Below are positions 7,414-15,749 of a DNA stretch of 34,837 nucleotides, piece by piece; within the stretch, counting starts at the first letter, position 1; every line of letters starts with the position of its first letter. A model generated the notes under the pieces. The model saw only the letters and a program-made list of their open reading frames with translations. It made no database searches and was not told the origin of the DNA. Origin of the DNA: Dehalococcoidia bacterium (GTDB lineage Bacteria > Chloroflexota > Dehalococcoidia > DSTF01 > JACRBR01); the NCBI GenBank assembly GCA_040902535.1, contig JBBDXD010000020.1, positions 1 through 34,837 of the forward strand, in the 5' to 3' direction. The position numbers and the translations under genes are program-made.

Positions 7414-8889
7414 CTACCAGCGACCCCAGTAGATCGGGTTCGTCATGGCGTGGACGACTTCGCCGCGCTCGGGGCGGCCGCGGAAGCCGCGCACCTCGAG
7501 GCGGAGGTAGTCATCGCCTTCGAGGCGCAGTTCGAAGTCGTCGTCGAAGTCTTCGGTCGGAGCGGTGATCTCGCGGACAAGCCCGCGCTTGCCGAAGTAG
7601 CGCAGGTGCTTGCCATCGGGGCCGCGGTACTTCGTGTGAAAACGCACGGTGGCGCCGTCGCCGGCGTCGAGCAAGTCACCGGCCATTGCTTCGTACGCAG
7701 CGCCATCGCGTTCGGTGCGGGCGCGGAAGTCAGCGTAGGGGCCGTTCGGCGCTTCGGAGAGGAAGACGTGTCCGGCTTCAACGCCCTGCAGGACCGCCTC
7801 GCGCGTGAGGGGGCCATCGACGTAGACCCACGTGCAGGGCTCGCCAGGGCCGTTGGGCTGCGACATCGGCGCGGGGGGCACGCAGTGCGAGTCGCTGCCG
7901 CCGACGGCGATCATGCGCTCGCCGCGGTCGAGGTGGCCGATCCAGCGGAGGAGCGCCGGCTCGTTGAAGTAGCGCCATGGCGCGTTCCACACCTCGACGG
8001 CCTGGTAGCCGCGCAGCGCGTTGTGCTGCCACGGGATCGGCGAGTCGGGATGGTTGATCGAGAACATCGAACCGCGGCGGTTGGCCTCGTCGATGAGCGC
8101 CTGGACGCGGTCGTCGCTGGTGGCGCGCCAGTCGATCCAGTCGTCGAGCGCCCAGACGTTGGCGTGGCCGCCGTACATCGTGATCTCCTCGCCGGGGATG
8201 AGCAGCGGGCCGCCGTCGACGTTGAGGCGCGCGAGGTCGTCCCAGTGGGCGATCGTGTTGTGGTCGGTGAGCGCGAAGTAGTCGAGGCCGACGCGACGGA
8301 CGTAGTCGACGATCTCGTCGACGGTGTTGGCGCCGTCGGAGTGCTCGCTGTGGGCGTGGAGGTCGCCACGATACCAGCGGCCGCGGGCGCCGTTGGCGCC
8401 GCCGGCGATGGTTGGCGTTGCGCTTTCAACAGTCTGGTTGCGACCGGCGAAGGCGCCGCCAGGGACGGGCACGTCTTCGAGGACGTGCTGCGCTTCGGGG
8501 TCGATGTCGAGGTCGACGTTTACGCGGTAGCGGACGACGGGATCATCGATCTTCGAGCAGCCGAACATGATGTTCCATTCGCCGGGCTGGATGGGACCGC
8601 GCAGGTAGCCGGGCGTCGCGCGCTCGCGTTCGATGTAGAAGCTGCTGCGGGCGCCGCCGCTCCAACCTCGAAAGCCGCGCGCTTGGAAGGCGGCGCCGCG
8701 CGGGTCGAAGACGCCGATGTCGATGTTGTTGCCGGAGTGCGTTTCCTGGGCGCCCTGCACCTGGTTCTCGTACCAGTAGCTGACTTCGAGGCGGCGCGTG
8801 CCGGCGGGTACGTCGAACGGCAGGTGGACGTATTCGCTGCGGGCGTGCTCGGGCGTGACGAAGCCTTCGAGGCGGATCTTGTGACGCAT
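7414..8889 (-). CDS. CehA/McbA-like PHP-domain metallohydrolase
   Basis: A 491-residue protein from ATG 8889. The first ~170 residues look like a beta-rich domain. The PHP domain then starts at DLHAHSEHSDG and continues with ALTDHNT, GEEITMYGGHANV, INHPD and GGSDSHC, which supply the metal-binding His, Asp and Glu residues of the PHP fold. The order and the leading beta domain fit the CehA/McbA subfamily, known for carbaryl hydrolases but mostly uncharacterised. The protein probably hydrolyses a phosphate or carbamate ester. No signal peptide is seen. TATACT at 8897-8902 leaves seven bases before the ATG, again suggesting leaderless translation. It is a single gene in an otherwise repeat-flanked interval. 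Confidence 0.85.
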   Translation of the reverse strand: MRHKIRLEGFVTPEHARSEYVHLPFDVPAGTRRLEVSYWYENQVQGAQETHSGNNIDIGVFDPRGAAFQARGFRGWSGGARSSFYIERERATPGYLRGPIQPGEWNIMFGCSKIDDPVVRYRVNVDLDIDPEAQHVLEDVPVPGGAFAGRNQTVESATPTIAGGANGARGRWYRGDLHAHSEHSDGANTVDEIVDYVRRVGLDYFALTDHNTIAHWDDLARLNVDGGPLLIPGEEITMYGGHANVWALDDWIDWRATSDDRVQALIDEANRRGSMFSINHPDSPIPWQHNALRGYQAVEVWNAPWRYFNEPALLRWIGHLDRGERMIAVGGSDSHCVPPAPMSQPNGPGEPCTWVYVDGPLTREAVLQGVEAGHVFLSEAPNGPYADFRARTERDGAAYEAMAGDLLDAGDGATVRFHTKYRGPDGKHLRYFGKRGLVREITAPTEDFDDDFELRLEGDDYLRLEVRGFRGRPERGEVVHAMTNPIYWGRW

Positions 8890-8896
8890 CGGGCGC

Positions 8897-8902
8897 AGTA
8901 TA
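8897..8902 (-). promoter_or_regulatory. -10 box TATACT seven bases before the start codon
   Basis: The minus strand reads TATACT, GCGCCCG, ATG. It is a near-consensus -10 box with no Shine-Dalgarno between it and the start codon of the PHP-domain gene. Confidence 0.5.
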
Positions 8903-8918
8903 CGGCGATGCCAGTTGG

Positions 8919-8953
8919 AAGTCGTCAGTTGTAAGTCGTCAGTTGTCAGTCGT
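8919..8953. repeat. GTCAGTTGTAAGTC short-unit array
   Basis: Tandem imperfect units (AAGTCGTCAGTTGT, AAGTCGTCAGTTGT, CAGTCGTC) sit just upstream of the PHP-domain gene and downstream of the broken GNAT gene. They are of the same family as 2884-2907, 3761-3805 and 29340-29372. Confidence 0.6.
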
Positions 8954-8982
8954 CCGGGCACAGGTCTTGAATGATCGCGGGG

Positions 8983-9457
8983 TTAGACGTGCTGATCCGC
9001 GAGTTCAGCCAACGCACCGCCCGCGAGGCGGTAGGTCGCGGTGCCTTCGGTCTCTTCGGCGCCGACGGAGCGGTAGAAGTCGATCGATGGCTGGTTCCAG
9101 TCGAGCACGGACCACTCGAGCCGGCTGCAACCGCGTTCGACGTGATCTTCGCGAGGGCGGCGAGGAGCGCTTTGCCGTGTCCGTTGCCGGGATGCCTAGG
9201 CTGGACAAAGAGGTCTTCGAGGTACAGGCCGGGTTTGCCGCTGTACGTCGAGAAGTAGTGGAAGAACAACGCGAAGCCGACGGCCTCGCCCTCGTGCTCC
9301 GCGAGGAGCACCTCGGCGTAGGGCGCACGCCGAAGAGGTGCGTGCGCAGCTAGAATTCGTCGAGCGTGACTTCGTGCGCGAGGCGTTCGTATTCGGCGAG
9401 TGCGCGGATGAGCGCGGCGATCGTCGGCGTGTCCTCAGCCGTGGCGTTGCGGATCAT
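8983..9457 (-). pseudogene. Broken GNAT acetyltransferase (one stop, two frameshifts)
   Basis: Reading the minus strand from ATG 9457 gives MIRNATAEDTPTIAALIRAL and on to LDEF. An in-frame TAG then follows at 9350-9352 (codon 36). The same frame resumes with LRTHLFGVRP, then loses one base near 9320-9321. The next frame carries the core (VGFALFF, LEDLFVQPRHPGNGHGKAL, which is motif A) and loses one base near 9146-9152. The third frame ends with SRLEWSVLDWNQPSIDFY and a TAA at 8983-8985. Adding the two missing bases gives 477 nt, exactly 158 codons plus stop, which is the normal length for this GNAT subfamily. The three lesions indicate decay, unless they are base-calling errors. TACGCT lies six bases before the ATG. 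Confidence 0.85.
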
Positions 9458-9496
9458 CCCGAAAGCGTATCGGCGGGGACGATGATGCGAAACGGC

Positions 9497-9516
9497 CATT
9501 GCCGACGGGCGCAATG
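9497..9516. terminator. Weak hairpin after the nuo operon
   Basis: CATTGC and GCAATG form a 6-bp stem with an 8-base loop, about 40 bases after the nuoN stop on the minus strand. Only GCCGTTTCGC follows, so the T-tract is poor. It is a possible transcript end and nothing better is visible in the 96-bp gap. Confidence 0.25.
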
Positions 9517-9553
9517 AGACGACTGTCAAATCACGCTTGCGCAGTTCCAGCCG

Positions 9554-11002
9554 TCAGACGAAGAGGAAGCTGGTCGCGTTGTCGACGGCGTCGAAGAGTT
9601 GCTGCGGGTAGAGACCGACGTAGAAGACGGCGAGCATGAGCAGCGCGGCGAGGCCCTGCATCTCGAGCGGGACGCGCAGGGGCTCGGCGCCATCTTCGGG
9701 TTTGCTGACGAACGCCTGGCGCATGATCTGCAAGTAGTAGTAGAGCGAGATGACGCTGGTGACGACTCCGATGACGGCGAGCCAGTAGTAGCCCGCGTCC
9801 GTCGCGGCCTGGAAGAGGATGAACTTGGTGACGAAGCCGGCGAACAGCGGCAGCCCGGCGAGCGAGAACAGCGCGCCGGCGAGCACGCCGGCGAGCAACG
9901 GCGCACGCTCGCGCATGCCGCGCATGTCGTCGATGCCTTCGCTGCCGGTCATGTGCGTCCAGGCGATGATCACGACGAAGATCGCGAGGTTGGTGAACAT
10001 GTAGCCGGTGAGATGGAGCACGAGCGCCGACGCGGTGTCATGCGAGAGGCCGGCGATGCCCATGAGCATGTACCCGACCTGGCCGACGGACGAATACGCC
10101 ATCAGGCGCTTGATGTTGCTCTGCTGCAGCGCGACGAGATTGCCGAGGAGCATCGTCGCGGCGGCGATGCCGGCAATCATCCAGCTCCAGTCGTCGTGCA
10201 CGACTTCGAAGGCGCCGCTGAACAGGCGCAGCAGCAGCGCGAATCCGGCCGCCTTGGAGGTCGTCGAAAGGTAGGCGGTGACGGTGACGGGCGCGCCTTC
10301 GTAGGCGTCGGGCGTCCACATATGGAAGGGCACGGCGGCGACCTTGAAGCCGAGGCCGGCGACTATCAGCACCAGCCCCATGAGCAGCGCGAAGTCGATG
10401 TCCGTGGCGTCGGTGGAGCCGAGGCTTGCGGCGATGTCGTCGTAGTAGGTGCTGCCCGTGAGGCCGTAGATGAGGCTCATGCCGTAGAGGAACATCGCCG
10501 ACGAGAAGGCGCCGAGCAGCAGGTACTTGAGGCCGGCCTCGTTCGAGCGGCTGTCGAACTTGGCGTAGGAGACGAGGATGTAGAGGCTGAAGCTCAGCAG
10601 TTCGAGCGACAGGTACGCGGTCATCAGCTCGCGCGACGCTGCCATGCCGATGGCGCCGATCGTCGAGAGGATGACGAGCGCGTAGTACTCGCCGGGGTGC
10701 CGGAGGCGATCTTCGACGTAGCGGCCCGAGGCGATGCAGATGACGGCGGCGATGCCGATGAAGAGCACGCGGAAGTACGTCGTGTAGTTATCGATGGCGA
10801 CGACGCGCGCGAAGTCGCTTTCGACGTCGATCCAGGCGAGCGAGATCGCGGCGGTGATCAGCAGACCGGATGCGGCGATCCACGAGAGCCATGCCTTGCG
10901 GAGTTGCGGCAGAAAGAGATCGACGCCGACGACGAGCACGACGAGGCCGGCGAGCATGAACTCGGGGATGAACAGCGTGTAATCGAGGTTCAGGTCGTTC
11001 AC
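9554..11002 (-). CDS. nuoN: NADH-quinone oxidoreductase subunit N
   Basis: A 482-residue membrane protein of the Mrp antiporter-like family (about 14 helices), one of the three proton-pumping subunits of complex I. The functional glutamate is kept in YLSLELLSFSLYIL, and the lysine-bearing discontinuous-helix regions are recognisable (SSVGQVGYMLMGIAG). Length is normal for NuoN. The GTG start at 11002 overlaps the nuoM stop by four bases (GTGA). It is the last gene of the nuo operon, and the broken GNAT gene follows after about 100 bp. Confidence 0.95.
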   Translation of the reverse strand: MNDLNLDYTLFIPEFMLAGLVVLVVGVDLFLPQLRKAWLSWIAASGLLITAAISLAWIDVESDFARVVAIDNYTTYFRVLFIGIAAVICIASGRYVEDRLRHPGEYYALVILSTIGAIGMAASRELMTAYLSLELLSFSLYILVSYAKFDSRSNEAGLKYLLLGAFSSAMFLYGMSLIYGLTGSTYYDDIAASLGSTDATDIDFALLMGLVLIVAGLGFKVAAVPFHMWTPDAYEGAPVTVTAYLSTTSKAAGFALLLRLFSGAFEVVHDDWSWMIAGIAAATMLLGNLVALQQSNIKRLMAYSSVGQVGYMLMGIAGLSHDTASALVLHLTGYMFTNLAIFVVIIAWTHMTGSEGIDDMRGMRERAPLLAGVLAGALFSLAGLPLFAGFVTKFILFQAATDAGYYWLAVIGVVTSVISLYYYLQIMRQAFVSKPEDGAEPLRVPLEMQGLAALLMLAVFYVGLYPQQLFDAVDNATSFLFV

Positions 11003-12504
11003 GTGACCCCCGGCAAGTTGCGCACGCTTTCCTGGATGCGGTCAACGAACGGCGCGGGCCAGAGCCCCATGAAGAGCATGAACGAGAGCAGCAGCACGGC
11101 CGTGCCGCGCTCGAGGTAGGTCATCTCCTGCAGGTCGTTCCACTGTTCGTTGACGGGGCCGAAGAACGACATCGACCACATGCGGAGGATGTACACGGCC
11201 GTCAACATGGCAGCGAAGATGCCGAGCGCGCCGGCCCACGGATACGTCTCGAACGTGCCGACGAAGACGTGGAACTCGGCGACGAAGCCGGCGAGGCCAG
11301 GCAGTCCGAGGGACGCGAGGCCGGCGGTGCCGAAGAAGAACACGAACAACGGCATGCGCTGCACGAGGCCGCTGAAGAGCGTCATGTCGCGGGTGTGCGC
11401 CTGGTCGTAGACCGTGCCGACCATGGCGAAGAAGAGAGCCGTCATGACGCCGTGCGCGAACATCTGCAGCACGGCGCCGTTGACGCCGATGACGTTCATC
11501 GTCGCGAGGCCCATGAGCACGAGTCCCATGTGGCTGACGGACGAGTAGCCGATCATGTACTTGAAGTCGCGCTGCGCCGTGGCGGCGAAGGCGCCATAGA
11601 CGACGTTAGCCGTCGCGAGGATCATCAGGCCGGGCATCCAGAACGTCGCGCCTTCGGGCAGCAGCTGGATGCCGAGTCGGATGATGCCGAACGCGCCGAG
11701 CTTCATCAGCACGCCGGCGTGCAGCATCGACACGGCGGTGGGCGCGGAGACGTGACCATCGGGCGACCAGGTGTGGAAGGGCCAGAGGCCGGCCAGCACG
11801 CCGCAGCCGATGACGAAGAGCGGGAAGACGAGTTTCTGGAAGTCGGGATCGAACTCGTGCGCATAGAGTTCGCGCAGATCGAAGGTGCCGAGGCCGGCTT
11901 CGTGGAAGACGGCGAAGATGCCCATGAAGATGAGGATCGAAGCGGCGACCAGCATGATCGTCAGCTTCATCGCGCTGTATTCCTTGGTGCGCTCGAAGGT
12001 CGGGAAGACGCTGCTGGAGCCCCAGACGGCGATCAGCAGGTACATCGGCAGCACGGCGACTTCGTACCAGAAGAAGAAGAAGAAGAGGTCGAGCGCCGTG
12101 AAGGTGCCGTAGACGCCGGAGACCAGCACCCAGAAGAGGATGAAGAAGTCCTTGTTGTGATGCTCGATCTTCCACGAGATGAGCGCGCCGCCGAACGCGA
12201 CGATGCCGGTCAGCAGCACCATCGGCGCGGCGATGCCATCGATGCCGAACATGAGCGACATGCCGTTCTCTTCGAGGAAGCCGACGTTTTCAAGCCAGTT
12301 GAATCGAATGAGGAACTGGTACTCCTCGCCGCTGTTGACTTCGTAGGCGAAGAAGACGTAGGTGGAGATGGCGAAGAGCGCGGCGCCGGCGAGCGCGCTG
12401 AGCCAGCGCACGACATTCTTGCGTTCGTCGGGCACGAAGACGAGGACCGCGGCAACGAGCAGCGGTATGGCGATCGTCGCGATCAGCCAGTAGCCCGAGT
12501 GCAT
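10999..12504 (-). CDS. nuoM: NADH-quinone oxidoreductase subunit M
   Basis: A 501-residue polytopic membrane protein, the middle antiporter-like subunit of complex I. The conserved Glu lies in FFFWYEVAVLPMYLLIAVWG. LPGLAGFVAEFHVFVG and YSSVSHMGLVLMG are characteristic NuoM/ND4 segments. The start ATG at 12504 has a good Shine-Dalgarno (GGGAGGACC just upstream) and lies 13 bases after nuoL. Length and helix number are normal for the family. Confidence 0.95.
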   Translation of the reverse strand: MHSGYWLIATIAIPLLVAAVLVFVPDERKNVVRWLSALAGAALFAISTYVFFAYEVNSGEEYQFLIRFNWLENVGFLEENGMSLMFGIDGIAAPMVLLTGIVAFGGALISWKIEHHNKDFFILFWVLVSGVYGTFTALDLFFFFFWYEVAVLPMYLLIAVWGSSSVFPTFERTKEYSAMKLTIMLVAASILIFMGIFAVFHEAGLGTFDLRELYAHEFDPDFQKLVFPLFVIGCGVLAGLWPFHTWSPDGHVSAPTAVSMLHAGVLMKLGAFGIIRLGIQLLPEGATFWMPGLMILATANVVYGAFAATAQRDFKYMIGYSSVSHMGLVLMGLATMNVIGVNGAVLQMFAHGVMTALFFAMVGTVYDQAHTRDMTLFSGLVQRMPLFVFFFGTAGLASLGLPGLAGFVAEFHVFVGTFETYPWAGALGIFAAMLTAVYILRMWSMSFFGPVNEQWNDLQEMTYLERGTAVLLLSFMLFMGLWPAPFVDRIQESVRNLPGVT

Positions 12505-12517
12505 GGTCCTCCCTTCT

Positions 12518-14419
12518 CTACGCGCGGTAGCCGAACGCGACGACGGCGATCACGACGATGCCCACGACGATCGCGAGGGCGTAGTTGGGCACGTTGCCCG
12601 TCTGCTGGAACTTGCCAAGCCAGCCCATGAAGCCCGTCGCCTCGCCGGTGCCGTTGACGCCGGTGTCGTTCACGATGGCGCGGTCGAAGACGGCGACGAC
12701 GCGCCCGGTGGCCAGCACGACGTAGTTGATCGCGAGCTGGTACAGCTCATCGATGTAGAAGCGGTTGAGGAACAGGCGGTACAGCAGCGGCGAGAAGGCT
12801 GCCGCGCGGCGAGACGGCTCCGCCGAGCCACCCCAGAGCACGGCGCCGCCGGCAAGTCCGATCAGCACGAGCACAGTCGAGAGGATGGCGACGGTCCAGT
12901 CGACCTGGAACTCCTCTGGCCCTTCGAGGCGGTTGTAGACGAAGCCGAGCCAGCCGCTATGGAAGCCGAGCGCTTCGCCGGCGCCCTCGAAGACGACGAA
13001 CCCGCCGACCAGCGTAAGCGCGGCGAGCAAGATCAGCGGCAGCGTCATGGCCGGTTCTGATTCGTGCGCGTGTTCGTGCACGTGCGCGTCCTTCGGTTCG
13101 CCAAAGAACGTCAGCATGACGACGCGCATCATGTAGAGCGCCGTGAGCGGCAAACTGATGTACAGCACGATGAGCGCGATGTCGCTGAGGTGACCGTGCT
13201 GGACGCCGATGATGATTTCGTCCTTCGCCCAGTAGCCGGAGAGCGGCACCATGCCCGCCATCGCGAGCGCGCCGATGATGAACGCCGGCGCCGTGATCGC
13301 CATTTTGCTCCAGAGGCCGCCGAGTTTGTCGACTTCCTGTTCCTCCGTCGCGTGGATGACGGATCCGGAAGCGAGGAACAGCAATGCCTTGAAGAAAGCG
13401 TGCACGAAGAGATAGAGCATCGCCGCGCCGACGGCGCCGGAGCCGAGCGCGACGAACATCAGGCCGAGCGAGTTGAGCGTCGAGTACGCGACGACGCGCT
13501 TGATGTCGCGCTGGGCCAGCCCGATGAAGCACGACAGCATCACGGTCGTCAGGCCGAGCGCGGTGATCAGTTCCGGCATACCGTGCACGACTTCGAACAA
13601 CGGCAGCATGCGGGCTACGAGGTAGACGCCGGCGACGACCATCGTCGCGGCGTGGATGAGCGCGGAGACCGGCGTCGGGCCCTCCATGGCATCGGGCAGC
13701 CAGACGTGGAGCGGGAACTGCGCCGATTTGCCGATGGCGCCGGCAAACATCAGCACGGCCGATGCGGTGAGCCATTCGCGCTGGATGTCGCCTGCTTCCG
13801 CGGCGTGGAGGATCTCCTGGATGTTGAAGGTGCCGGTCTGCCAGAAGAGGATGATGATGCTGATCAGCAGTCCGACATCGCCGATGCGGGTGGTGATGAA
13901 TGCCTTCTTCGCGGCCTCGGCGGCGGACTGCTTGTCGTTGTAATAACCGATCAGCAGCATCGAACAGAGGCCGACGAGTTCCCAGGCGAAGTAGAGGAGC
14001 AGCAGGTTGTCGGCGAGCACGAGGGCGAGCATGGATGCGACGAAGAACGAGACGATGGCGTAGAACCAGCCGTAGCGTCGGTCGCCCTTCATGTAGCCGG
14101 TCGAGTAGATCATGACGAGCAGGGAGACGAACGTCACGACGAAGAGCATGACGAGCGTGATCTGGTCGACGAACGTGCCCATGCGGATCTCGAGGTAGCC
14201 GGGCGTCTCGAGCCATTGCCAGCTACGCGCGACGCCTTCGAAGTCGCCTTGGCCGATGGCATCGACGAGGTCTTTGCCGATAGGGAAGACGAGCACGAAC
14301 GATGCCGCCATCAGCGCGATGGCGACCCAGTCGCCGCGGCGCGGCAGGTACTGGCTTGTGAGCAAGAGGATGACGAAGCCCGCCAGCGGCAGCGCCGGCA
14401 ACAGCCACGCGTCATCCAT
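12518..14419 (-). CDS. nuoL: NADH-quinone oxidoreductase subunit L
   Basis: A 633-residue membrane protein, the distal antiporter-like subunit of complex I. The proton-channel Glu is in LLLYFAWELVGLCSMLLIG. The typical WLPDAMEGPTPVSALIHAAT segment is present. The C-terminal part includes a hydrophilic His-rich loop (DAHVHEHAHESE) and the long amphipathic helix region that clamps the membrane arm in known structures. Length is normal. The gene starts at ATG 14419, 44 bases after nuoK. Confidence 0.96.
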   Translation of the reverse strand: MDDAWLLPALPLAGFVILLLTSQYLPRRGDWVAIALMAASFVLVFPIGKDLVDAIGQGDFEGVARSWQWLETPGYLEIRMGTFVDQITLVMLFVVTFVSLLVMIYSTGYMKGDRRYGWFYAIVSFFVASMLALVLADNLLLLYFAWELVGLCSMLLIGYYNDKQSAAEAAKKAFITTRIGDVGLLISIIILFWQTGTFNIQEILHAAEAGDIQREWLTASAVLMFAGAIGKSAQFPLHVWLPDAMEGPTPVSALIHAATMVVAGVYLVARMLPLFEVVHGMPELITALGLTTVMLSCFIGLAQRDIKRVVAYSTLNSLGLMFVALGSGAVGAAMLYLFVHAFFKALLFLASGSVIHATEEQEVDKLGGLWSKMAITAPAFIIGALAMAGMVPLSGYWAKDEIIIGVQHGHLSDIALIVLYISLPLTALYMMRVVMLTFFGEPKDAHVHEHAHESEPAMTLPLILLAALTLVGGFVVFEGAGEALGFHSGWLGFVYNRLEGPEEFQVDWTVAILSTVLVLIGLAGGAVLWGGSAEPSRRAAAFSPLLYRLFLNRFYIDELYQLAINYVVLATGRVVAVFDRAIVNDTGVNGTGEATGFMGWLGKFQQTGNVPNYALAIVVGIVVIAVVAFGYRA

Positions 14420-14463
14420 GCCGATTCCGTTGATGGCTTAACTCCCCCTGGTAGCGCGCGCGC

Positions 14464-14790
14464 TCACCACTTGAGCGCGTTGATCTCGTCGACGTTCGCG
14501 GTCCCGCGATTCCTGAATACCCGCAGCACGATCGCGAGCGCCAATCCGACTTCGGCGGCGGCGATCGCGATGATGAAGATGGCGAAGATGATGCCGGTGA
14601 ACAAGGAGGGCGCCGTGTAGACGGCGAACGCGACCATGTTGATGCTCACGGCGTTCAGCATCAATTCAACGGACATGAGGATGAGCACGGCGTTTCGCCG
14701 GGCGAGCACGCCGTAGGCGCCGATGGTGAAGAGCATGCCGCTGAGCACGAGGTAGTGCTCGAGGGGGACATCGGCGGATACGACTTCCAC
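14464..14790 (-). CDS. nuoK: NADH-quinone oxidoreductase subunit K
   Basis: A 108-residue protein with three membrane helices. The two conserved glutamates of the proton path are visible in SVELMLNAVSIN and AIAAAEVGLALAIVL. It starts at GTG 14790, directly after the nuoJ stop, with AGGAGG five bases before the start inside the nuoJ end. Length is normal. Confidence 0.95.
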   Translation of the reverse strand: MEVVSADVPLEHYLVLSGMLFTIGAYGVLARRNAVLILMSVELMLNAVSINMVAFAVYTAPSLFTGIIFAIFIIAIAAAEVGLALAIVLRVFRNRGTANVDEINALKW

Positions 14791-15288
14791 CTAGGCCTCC
14801 TCTCCTTCTTCGCGCATCGCAATGACGATGGCGCCGACGAGCGCGACGAGCAGCACCGCGGACGCCACTTCAAACGGCACGGCCCAGCGGTTGAATAGCG
14901 CATCGCCGATGGTCGCGAAGGGGACGACGGTGATCTCGTCGACGTCACGCGGCCACGTGGTCTGCGACCACATGGCGATGAAGGCCCCGAGCAGTGCCAG
15001 GGCGGCGACGGCGGCGAGCGGCTTCTGGTCGCCATCGAAGCGCTCGTGCAGATCTTCGACGCGCGTGAGCATGAGTGCGAAGACGAGCAGCACCGTGACG
15101 GCGCCGGCGTAGATGAGGATCTGGACGAGCGCGAGAAACTCGACGGAGAGGAGGATGTAGATGCCGGCGACGCCGACGAGCGACATGATCAAGAAGAGAG
15201 CGGCGTAGATGGTGCTCCGAATGAGGACCACACCCAGGCCGCCCGCGAGGACTGTCGCCGCCATGAGATAAAAGAAGAGTAAGGTCAT
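14791..15288 (-). CDS. nuoJ: NADH-quinone oxidoreductase subunit J
   Basis: A 165-residue protein with about five membrane helices. It is recognisable as NuoJ/ND6 by the N-terminal ALFLIMSLVGVAGIYILL and by VEFLALVQILIYAGAVTVLLVF. The start is ATG 15288, which overlaps the nuoI stop by four bases. The frame stays open further upstream, but that is antisense-like sequence inside nuoI. The C-terminal tail (MREEGEEA) carries the Shine-Dalgarno of nuoK. Confidence 0.94.
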   Translation of the reverse strand: MTLLFFYLMAATVLAGGLGVVLIRSTIYAALFLIMSLVGVAGIYILLSVEFLALVQILIYAGAVTVLLVFALMLTRVEDLHERFDGDQKPLAAVAALALLGAFIAMWSQTTWPRDVDEITVVPFATIGDALFNRWAVPFEVASAVLLVALVGAIVIAMREEGEEA

Positions 15289-15749
15289 GCCCTCAGGCCG
15301 GGTTCCACCTTCTTCGCCTTCGACTGAGCGAGCAGCATGTCGAGATCCAACACGAGCTCCTTTCGGTCGAACACCGATAGCTCGTGTCCTGCCCACGTGT
15401 TGTTCATGCCAATCGCCTCGAAGTTACAGACTTCGACGCAGATGTTGCAGCGCATGCAGCGCGCGTAGTCGATCCAGAACTCATCGATGATCTTGCGGCG
15501 TTTGCTTTCGCCCGTGGCGTGCTTAGGGTTGTCCTTCATGACGACGGTCATGCACTCGACGGGGCAGGCGCGCTCGCAGGCATGGCAGCCGGTGCAGAAG
15601 GGCTCATCGACCGCTTCGTCCCAGATGAGGATGGGGAAGGCACGGTCGCGGTTTGCGATCTCGCGGTGAAACTCCGGGTACTGGATGGTGACGGGACGTC
15701 GCAGTGCGGCGCGCGCCGTCATACCAAGACTTCTCAAGATGCCCAGCAT
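15285..15749 (-). CDS. nuoI: NADH-quinone oxidoreductase subunit I (two 4Fe-4S clusters)
   Basis: A 154-residue ferredoxin-like subunit of the peripheral arm. Both cluster motifs are intact: CTGCHACERACP and CMRCNICVEVCN. These bind clusters N6a and N6b, which pass electrons to NuoB. The N-terminus has a short membrane-facing segment. The start ATG at 15749 overlaps the nuoH stop by one base (TGATG). Because NuoE, F and G are absent from this cluster, NuoI may be the exposed electron entry point. Confidence 0.96.
   Translation of the reverse strand: MLGILRSLGMTARAALRRPVTIQYPEFHREIANRDRAFPILIWDEAVDEPFCTGCHACERACPVECMTVVMKDNPKHATGESKRRKIIDEFWIDYARCMRCNICVEVCNFEAIGMNNTWAGHELSVFDRKELVLDLDMLLAQSKAKKVEPGLRA

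Noticed and set aside
8946-9311. A 121-residue intact GNAT protein starting at GTG 9311
   Set aside because: It lacks the normal N-terminus, and its C-terminal half is out of frame. The missing parts are found in the other two frames.
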